Assembly: GCA_023381945.1 (NCBI GenBank) | Contig: JAMCQY010000039.1 | Location: 1-18,455 of the forward strand | Direction: 5' to 3' | DNA length: 18,455 bases | Source of the DNA: Deltaproteobacteria bacterium | GTDB lineage: Bacteria; Desulfobacterota; Desulfobaccia; Desulfobaccales; 0-14-0-80-60-11 | Part shown: piece by piece, positions 14,085-18,455 of the stretch | Position numbering within the stretch: position 1 is the stretch's first letter | Layout: every line of letters begins with the position of its first letter | Notes under the pieces: generated by a model | Database searches by the model: none | What the model saw: only the letters and a program-made list of their open reading frames with translations | What the model was told of the DNA's origin: nothing | Made by a program: the position numbers and the translations under genes

Positions 14085-14554
14085 TCACCCGTCTCCCGTC
14101 CCGGTCATTCCTGCGTGCGGCCGCTTGACCCACTCCGGCGCGGTCGCTTCCGGGATATCGTCTCCCTTAGGGATATAAGGCTTGAGATCGACAATGGGGG
14201 TCCCGTCCCGGGCGTCCAGGCCCGTTACTTCCACCATGGTGCCGTTGCCATGGTGCCGTTGATCTTGAGGATGCGGCAGGCGCACAGGCCGATGAGGTTG
14301 GGACGCTCCGGCGCCCGGCAGGCAAAGACCCCGGTCAAAGGATTGGCCGGGTCCCGGCGGGGGTGTACCTGGAGGGTCGCCCGGGCCTCGGGCCGGTCGT
14401 TTTCATGAAACCAATATAGCACCCAGAGGTGTGAAAAATCTTCCAGACCTTTCAAGGCCGGGACTAACTCCGGCTTGATTTCCAGAGAAGTTTGTTCCCC
14501 TGCCTTCTTCACCTCACCAATGGGCTGCATGATAAAGGTTTGGGATTCAATCAT
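14085..14554 (-). pseudogene. trmO: trmO-like (TsaA/YaeB family) tRNA methyltransferase, frameshifted by a 14-bp duplication
   Basis: TrmO methylates N6-threonylcarbamoyladenosine at position 37 of tRNAs using S-adenosylmethionine. The first frame (14554 down to 14225) encodes F-I-M-Q-P-I-G-E-V, F-S-H-L-W-V-L-Y-W-F-H, R-P-N-L-I-G-L and K-I-N-G-T-M, then changes to A-T-A-P-W-W-K and stops. The expected continuation V-E-V-T-G-L-D-A-R-D-G-T-P-I-V-D-L-K-P-Y is intact in another frame down to 14085. The cause is visible: CCATGGTGCCGTTG occurs twice in tandem (14234-14247 and 14248-14261). Removing one copy restores a full frame of about 155 residues. It is either a recent inactivation, a reversible slip, or a sequencing/assembly error. 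The start is taken at ATG 14554; a run of nine G (14566-14574, minus strand) lies just upstream. Confidence 0.85.
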
Positions 14555-14640
14555 TTTTTTGTGTTCCCCCCCCCGACCACGTCCCTTTATCAAAAACTTG
14601 CCCTGTAAAAACCCTAGGTTGGTTCAAAAAAGCTTTGGTA

Positions 14641-14662
14641 GCACAGGCTTTCCAGCCTGTGC
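14641..14662. repeat. Perfect hairpin GCACAGGCT/AGCCTGTGC
   Basis: A 9-bp perfect stem with a TTCC loop, preceded by GGTA. This belongs to the common intergenic 'TAGCACAGGCTTTCCAGCCTGTGC' type of repeat. There is no T tract, so it is unlikely to be a terminator. Confidence 0.6.
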
Positions 14663-14685
14663 GGTTTCTGCATAACCTGCCCTTG

Positions 14686-14762
14686 GTCATTCTGTGCGCA
14701 GCGAGGACTCCCGCATTTCATTATTAAGAGATTCTTCGGTCGCTTCGCTCCCTCAAAATGCC
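14686..14762. repeat. Inverted repeat of the GTCATTCTGxGCGxAGCGA type
   Basis: The left arm GTCATTCTGTGCGCAGCGAGGACTC (split here as GTCATTCTGTGCGC then AGCGAGGACTC, 14686-14710) faces the right arm beginning GAGATTCTTCGGTCGCTTCG (14728-14762). The arms pair imperfectly. It is a widely dispersed intergenic repeat in many bacteria. The arms have diverged, so it looks old. Confidence 0.55.
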
Positions 14763-14784
14763 GGGACCTCTTGAGCTCTTTCAG

Positions 14785-15876
14785 TTATTTCCCTAATAAC
14801 GCTGCCAGAACCTCAGCCACCACCGCCATGGGCACATCCTCCCGCACCACTGTCTCCCCCAGGCGCGGCAGCAGCACGAAGGGCACCCCGCTTTCCAATC
14901 GTTTCTTATCCCGTGTCAAGGCCGTCAAAACGTCCTGAGTATCCAACGGCGGCAGGGGCTGGCGAGTCAGACCCAACTCCTGGATAAGCCGCTGGCCCCG
15001 CTCGGCTTCTGCCGGAGACAAGCCGGTGAGCTTCTCAGATAAGCTGAGGGCCGCCAGCATGCCCCAGGCCACCGCCCGGCCGTGAGGCAGCTTAAAATTG
15101 GAGGCCTGCTCCAACCCGTGGCCCAGGGTGTGGCCGAAGTTGAGGATGCGCCGCAGCCCTCCTTCCCGCTCATCTTTGGCCACCACCTCGGCCTTGATGG
15201 CCGCGGCCCGGTAGATGATCTCGGCGAGTTCTTCCCGATCTTTGAGCAGCCGCTTTGTCCCCGCGGACAAGCGCTCCAGCAGCCCGGCATCGCAGATAAA
15301 AGCGGCCTTGACCACTTCGGCCAAGCCGTTTAAAAATTCGGCCCGGGGCAGGGTCTCCAAGAACTCCGGATCAATGGCCACCAGACGGGGCTGGTGGAAG
15401 GTGCCCAGCAGGTTTTTGCCTTCGGGAAGATTGATGGCGGTCTTGCCGCCGATGGCCGCGTCCACCATGGCCAGCAAGGTGGTGGGCGACTGGATGAAAG
15501 GCAGCCCCCGCATAAAGATGGAGGCCAAAAAGCCGGTGAGGTCCCCGACCACCCCGCCTCCCAGGGCCAGAAGAGGGGAGCGCCGATGCGCCCCCTGCGC
15601 CAGCAGTTCCCGGGCCAGGCGCTGCACCACCGGCCAGGTCTTGGACCGTTCGCCGGCAGGGATGGTGAGCAGCACGGGCTCCAGCCCATCCCGCTCTAGG
15701 GCGCTAATCACCGGGGTCGCGTGCAGGCGGGCCACCCGATGGTCCGAGATCACGAAAAGCCGCCGAGGCAGATTAAAACTGCGCATTAACCTGCCGAGGC
15801 CCAAACGCAAACCCGGCTCGATGACTATCCGGTAGCTCTGGTCCCGCCCCGGCAGGGGAAGGAGGACCTCCTTCAC
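14785..15876 (-). CDS. aroB: 3-dehydroquinate synthase
   Basis: Second enzyme of the shikimate pathway: converts DAHP to 3-dehydroquinate using NAD+ and a divalent metal. 363 residues, the usual length. Visible are F-V-I-S-D-H for nucleotide binding, the glycine-rich L-A-L-G-G-G-V-V-G-D-L-T-G-F-L-A, S-P-T-T-L-L-A-M-V-D-A-A-I-G-G-K-T, the catalytic L-A-E-V-V-K-A-A, and the metal-binding F-G-H-T-L-G-H with the later L-P-H-G-R-A-V-A-W-G-M. Its start overlaps the stop of aroF by 4 bases (ATGA), so the two first enzymes of the pathway are translationally coupled and share the aroF leader control. Cytoplasmic. Confidence 0.97.
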   Translation of the reverse strand: MKEVLLPLPGRDQSYRIVIEPGLRLGLGRLMRSFNLPRRLFVISDHRVARLHATPVISALERDGLEPVLLTIPAGERSKTWPVVQRLARELLAQGAHRRSPLLALGGGVVGDLTGFLASIFMRGLPFIQSPTTLLAMVDAAIGGKTAINLPEGKNLLGTFHQPRLVAIDPEFLETLPRAEFLNGLAEVVKAAFICDAGLLERLSAGTKRLLKDREELAEIIYRAAAIKAEVVAKDEREGGLRRILNFGHTLGHGLEQASNFKLPHGRAVAWGMLAALSLSEKLTGLSPAEAERGQRLIQELGLTRQPLPPLDTQDVLTALTRDKKRLESGVPFVLLPRLGETVVREDVPMAVVAEVLAALLGK

Positions 15877-16880
15877 TTCCAGCCCCCGGGACGCAAGGTC
15901 TTAATTTCCTCCATCAAGACGTCGAACTGGTCCGGGTAGAGGGATTGGGCCCCGTCGGACAAAGCCTTCTCCGGCTCATGGTGCACCTCGACCAAGAGCC
16001 CGTCGCAACCCGCCGCCACCGCGGCGCGGGCCAAAGGAGCCACCAAATCCCGCCGGCCGGCGGCATGGCTCGGGTCCACGATGATGGGCAGATGGGATTC
16101 CCGGCGGACCACCGGAATGGTGGCAATATCCAGAAGATTCCGCACGTGGTCGCCGATGGCCCGGACACCCCGCTCGCAGAGGATGACTCGGGGATTGCCT
16201 TCGGCCATGAGATATTCCGCGGCCATCAGCCACTCTTCCACGGTGGCGTACATCCCCCGCTTGAGCAGCACCGGTTTGCCGACCCGCCCGGCGCAGCGCA
16301 GCAGGGAAAAATTCTGCATATTGCGGGCGCCGATCTGAACGATGTCGGCATACTCCGCCACCAGGCGCAAAGAATCCGCGTCCATGGCTTCGGTAACGGT
16401 CAGCAAACCGGTCTCTTCGCGGACCTTTTTCAAAATCTTCAGACCCGCTTTACCCAATCCCTGGTGACTATATGGCGAGGTGCGCGGTTTATAGGCCCCG
16501 CCCCGAAAAATCCGGGCTCCGGCAGCCTTCACCCGTGCGGCGATGGTCAGGGCCTGGGATTCGCTCTCCACCGCGCACGGGCCGGCCATAACCACGAAAC
16601 GCCCTCGGCCCAATTCCAGCCCGGGCCAGGTAATGACGGTATCTTCCCGTTTCATCTCCCGGCTCACCAGTTTGTACGGGCGGGAAACCGGGATGGCCTG
16701 AATCACTCCCGCCATTTCCACAAAGTGGGACGGATCCACGGGGCCGAGATTGCGCAGGACGCCGATGGCCACCCGCTCGCCTCCGGGCATGGGCTGGGCC
16801 TCGTATCCCAAAGATTGAATTTTCTGCACCACTGCGTCAATCTGTTCCGGGGTGGCGTCCTTGTCCATCACAATAAGCAT
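15873..16880 (-). CDS. aroF: 3-deoxy-7-phosphoheptulonate (DAHP) synthase, type I-beta with N-terminal regulatory domain
   Basis: First enzyme of the shikimate pathway: joins phosphoenolpyruvate and erythrose 4-phosphate. 335 residues. Residues 1-75 form the ferredoxin-like regulatory domain found in the Thermotoga-type enzyme (M-L-I-V-M-D-K-D-A-T-P-E-Q), where aromatic amino acids bind for feedback control. The barrel follows: M-A-G-P-C-A-V-E-S, G-A-Y-K-P-R-T-S-P-Y, Q-I-G-A-R-N-M-Q-N, L-L-K-R-G-M, C-E-R-G-V-R and D-P-S-H-A-A-G-R. The start is ATG 16880, chosen because GGAG (16887-16890) lies 6 nt upstream; an in-frame ATG at 16898 would add six residues without a site and falls within a palindrome. 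It is first in an operon with aroB and preceded by an attenuator-like terminator. Confidence 0.96.
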   Translation of the reverse strand: MLIVMDKDATPEQIDAVVQKIQSLGYEAQPMPGGERVAIGVLRNLGPVDPSHFVEMAGVIQAIPVSRPYKLVSREMKREDTVITWPGLELGRGRFVVMAGPCAVESESQALTIAARVKAAGARIFRGGAYKPRTSPYSHQGLGKAGLKILKKVREETGLLTVTEAMDADSLRLVAEYADIVQIGARNMQNFSLLRCAGRVGKPVLLKRGMYATVEEWLMAAEYLMAEGNPRVILCERGVRAIGDHVRNLLDIATIPVVRRESHLPIIVDPSHAAGRRDLVAPLARAAVAAGCDGLLVEVHHEPEKALSDGAQSLYPDQFDVLMEEIKTLRPGGWK

Positions 16881-16902
16881 ATCTGTCTCCAGCCGCATGC
16901 GG

Positions 16903-16925
16903 AAAAAAGGCCGGAATCCGGCCTT
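16903..16925 (-). terminator. Attenuator-like intrinsic terminator in the aroF leader
   Basis: On the minus strand, AAGGCCGG-ATT-CCGGCCTT forms a perfect 8-bp GC-rich stem with a 3-nt loop, directly followed by TTTTTT (16908-16903, sharing the last stem bases). It lies only 22 bases before the aroF start, upstream of its ribosome binding site. A further palindrome, CCGCATGCGG (16893-16902), comes right after the T run. A terminator between promoter and gene is the classic layout of transcription attenuation. The alternative is that it simply ends transcripts from the pilus genes 360 bases upstream. Confidence 0.75.
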
Positions 16926-16933
16926 CAGGCATG

Positions 16934-16975
16934 TCAGGGCAGCAAAAATTGGCGTCCCATCTGAAACCCCACCAT
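16934..16975 (-). promoter_or_regulatory. Possible leader peptide ORF for aroF attenuation
   Basis: A 13-codon frame M-V-G-F-Q-M-G-R-Q-F-L-L-P ends 9 bases before the terminator stem and contains two Phe codons. An internal ATG (16960) after GGGG could give M-G-R-Q-F-L-L-P. Phenylalanine-sensing attenuation would suit aroF, but two Phe codons in a short frame are weak evidence. Confidence 0.3.
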
Positions 16976-17004
16976 TATTTATCAGGGTTCGGCGGCAAAA
17001 TCAA
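16976..17004 (-). promoter_or_regulatory. Candidate aroF promoter
   Basis: On the minus strand, TTGATT (17004-16999), a 17-nt spacer and TAAATA (16981-16976), with TG one base before the -10. The predicted start is near 16969, giving a leader of about 90 nt that contains the terminator hairpin. Confidence 0.3.
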
Positions 17005-17285
17005 CCGACGGCCGGGAATGACTGAATTTGGAGCAGTTAATTTGGTCGGAACCATTCAACAGAGCCGTCGAAGTATGGTTAAAACCAGCGAACGGACACG
17101 TAGTTTTAGGGTCCGCAGAAGCAAAGGCTAATTTGGCTTTGTCCGGTTCCCCACCGTTATTTGGGTTGGATTAGTGATGATATCGCTGACCGGGGTGCGC
17201 AAGTTTACTGGAGCAGGACTCCCCTTTGTCCGCCGCGGCAGGAGCGTGGAGCTATAAGCTGTATTTTTCCCTGGATTTATTCCGG
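17005..17285. other. Gene-free gap between the pilus gene and the aroF leader
   Basis: About 280 bases with no convincing gene, tRNA or strong hairpin. A 26-codon frame on the minus strand starting within an A/T-rich stretch near 17050 has no ribosome binding site or recognisable product. The stretch is less GC-rich than the flanking genes. It could hold a longer aroF leader or a small RNA that I cannot recognise. Confidence 0.4.
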
Positions 17286-18257
17286 CTATTGCACGAGCCG
17301 GGGGGCCGACAGCAGCCCGTAATTGGCGCCGCCGGGATCGGACATAGTTTGCGGGACGTCACTCAGGGCGGGAACGTTTCCCCGGATATACTTGTGGCCT
17401 TTGGTGTTCACCTCCGTTATGTTAAGGGCCGCAAATCCTAAAACCGGCGCCGACTTATTGAACTTTTGCGTGTCCACCACCGGCGCCCACACGGTTTTGC
17501 CGACCCAATTATCGGCCAAAATACTCATAACATTGCCCCAGGCGCCGTTATTCAGATTGACCGTATCTCCTACCTTTAGCGCAGGAATGCTGGCGGGATC
17601 AGCCAGGTAGTTGCGAATCAGGTTGTTGGTCGGCTTATCCGGGTCCTTGGCATACCAGCCGCCGCCGTCTAGAGGATCGGGGTTTAAATAAATGATGACA
17701 TCGCCTTTTTGGACATAATCCTTTCCGATGACCAGGACAAAGGCAGCCCCCTGCTCCAGTTTTCCCACCCAATCCATTACCGCCAGGGAAGTGGCCTGCA
17801 AACTGCCGGGCGCTAACCCGAAGACCCCCATCAAAGTCCACGAAATGTTGTTGCGGGATACGGTGAGGGTCAGGGCATTGCTGAAAGGACTGGAGGCGCA
17901 ACCCGGAATGAAGCTGCTGTTTGCCCAGTTCCAGAATCCCGTACGGATATCAGCAATTACCGCATTGCTGCCATCCACCAGATTGTCCTGGCAAATGGTC
18001 CGCCCCATATTCAGGGCCTCGCTACATTTCGGAGTAAGAGGTAAAGTAGCTTCATTTAAAGGATAAGGATACAAGGACCTGACTCCAGCCATGGCCCCGG
18101 CATCCGCGGCACGTTGGAGTTCGCTTTTGATCACGTACAGTTGGCCCAAGTCCAGGACCAATCCGGCTATTCCCAAAAGCAGCAGCAGTCCTGCGGCGGT
18201 AACAATTATCATCGCCCCTTGCTGGTTCAAATGCCGTCGGCGTTGTTTAGCGCTCAT
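17286..18257 (-). CDS. TadG-like pilus-assembly protein (TadE/G family), paralogue 1
   Basis: 323 residues. A short basic N-terminus (S-A-K-Q-R-R-R-H) precedes Q-Q-G-A-M-I-I-V-T-A-A and one hydrophobic helix (about 15-38, G-L-L-L-L-L-G-I-A-G-L-V-L-D-L-G). Then comes L-Q-R-A-A-D-A-G-A-M-A-G, the hallmark of TadE/TadG-like proteins of Flp/type IVb pilus machinery. The remainder should be outside the inner membrane, with conserved-looking K-V-G-D-T-V-N-L-N-N-G-A-W-G-N and a C-terminal G-L-L-S-A-P-R-L-V-Q. Four cysteines lie outside the helix. The ribosome binding site is weak (GGAAC, about 11 nt). The C-terminus is clearly homologous to the truncated gene upstream at the right edge, 59 bases away, so this is a tandem duplication within one operon. 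Its exact role in the pilus system is not known. Confidence 0.8.
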   Translation of the reverse strand: MSAKQRRRHLNQQGAMIIVTAAGLLLLLGIAGLVLDLGQLYVIKSELQRAADAGAMAGVRSLYPYPLNEATLPLTPKCSEALNMGRTICQDNLVDGSNAVIADIRTGFWNWANSSFIPGCASSPFSNALTLTVSRNNISWTLMGVFGLAPGSLQATSLAVMDWVGKLEQGAAFVLVIGKDYVQKGDVIIYLNPDPLDGGGWYAKDPDKPTNNLIRNYLADPASIPALKVGDTVNLNNGAWGNVMSILADNWVGKTVWAPVVDTQKFNKSAPVLGFAALNITEVNTKGHKYIRGNVPALSDVPQTMSDPGGANYGLLSAPRLVQ

Positions 18258-18316
18258 GGCCGTTGTTCCAGGATCTTATTATGGGCCCGCTGTTCATGAT
18301 CAATCTCCGCACAAGA

Positions 18317-18455
18317 TTACTGCACCAGCCGGGGTGCAGCCAGCAGGCCGAATTGGCCTCCCCCCGGTCCGGCCTCGGATTCGGGCACGTCATCTATCGG
18401 GTTAGCCGTTGCCCGGATATACTTGTTTCCGCCAGTGGTTCCCACTTCGCGAATA
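18317..18455 (-). CDS. TadG-like protein, paralogue 2 (only the C-terminus in the window)
   Basis: An open frame enters from the right edge and stops at TAA (18317-18319); 45 residues are visible. They include E-V-G-T-T-G-G-N-K-Y-I-R, D-D-V-P-E-S and G-L-L-A-A-P-R-L-V-Q. The downstream paralogue has E-V-N-T-K-G-H-K-Y-I-R, S-D-V-P-Q-T and G-L-L-S-A-P-R-L-V-Q in the same order. CCCGGATATACTTGT (plus strand) is identical in both copies (17381-17395 and 18412-18426). The N-terminal part, start and promoter lie outside the window. It is likely co-transcribed with paralogue 1. Confidence 0.8.
   Translation of the reverse strand, partial: IREVGTTGGNKYIRATANPIDDVPESEAGPGGGQFGLLAAPRLVQ

Larger units (their letters stand above)
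14594..14784. other. Gene-free gap with repeats between aroB and trmO
   Basis: No coding potential is recognised. The gap contains the GCACAGGCT hairpin (14641-14662) and the GTCATTCTG-type inverted repeat (14686-14762), listed separately. No clear terminator for aroB was found. Confidence 0.5.

Noticed and set aside
15945..16964. Long plus-strand open frame opposite aroF
   Set aside because: It is an antisense shadow of a strongly conserved aroF gene, with low-complexity His/Gly/Gln-rich content.
16972..17053. 26-codon minus-strand frame upstream of the aroF leader
   Set aside because: It has no ribosome binding site, no conserved motif and no hairpin relation. It could be chance.

Overview
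The window looks like part of the chromosome of an anaerobic, GC-rich bacterium, most likely a sulfate-reducer-type deltaproteobacterium (Desulfobacterota). This rests on gene content only: a group-1 type [NiFe] hydrogenase, a corrinoid methyltransferase set with its reductive activator, a sulfide:quinone oxidoreductase (SQR) next to DUF1641, TadG-like pilus proteins, and many short intergenic palindromic repeats. No rRNA, tRNA or CRISPR array was seen.

Layout. (1) 1-2018, plus strand: the 3' part of a [NiFe] hydrogenase large subunit, a hairpin, then the endopeptidase that matures it. (2) 2028-7436, plus strand: a tightly packed operon of corrinoid protein, URO-D/MtaA-type methyltransferase, RACo-type ferredoxin-ASKHA activator, a PAS histidine kinase and a CheY/Rcp1-type response regulator. 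(3) 7496-7912, minus strand: cytidine deaminase. (4) 8124-8779, plus strand: an HU/IHF-family gene whose promoter overlaps two perfect palindromes, then a large-type SRP RNA. (5) 8945-10413, plus strand: an exported zinc-ribbon/DUF2225-like protein, a MITE-like element and a flavodoxin-fold NAD(P)H oxidoreductase. (6) 10521-12490, minus strand: DUF1641 protein and SQR. (7) 12713-13924, plus strand: an M20 amidohydrolase, probably from a leaderless mRNA. (8) 14085-16880, minus strand: a trmO-like gene broken by a 14-bp tandem duplication, then aroB and aroF, with an attenuator-like terminator in front of aroF. (9) 17286-18455, minus strand: two paralogous TadG-like pilus-assembly proteins, one cut by the window edge.

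The most striking feature is in region 6. The SQR reading frame is interrupted by a single TGA at 11498-11500. Translation continues in the same frame with the conserved C-terminal part of the protein. The TGA sits where SQRs carry their second redox-active cysteine (Cys379 of human SQOR, in a T-S-C-P-L-V-T-G-Y context; here T-TGA-L-V-V-T-G-Y). A perfect 8-bp hairpin with a GGUC loop follows 17 nt after the TGA in the mRNA, as expected for a bacterial SECIS element. I read this as a selenocysteine-containing SQR with a Cys159/Sec331 redox pair. DUF1641 starts inside the SQR stop codon, so its translation may also depend on TGA readthrough.

Taken together the window covers hydrogen metabolism, methyl-group transfer from methylated substrates, sulfide/quinone redox chemistry and the entry of the shikimate pathway. 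Regulation appears local: a two-component pair inside the methyltransferase operon, palindromic operators at HU, and a transcription attenuator at aroF.
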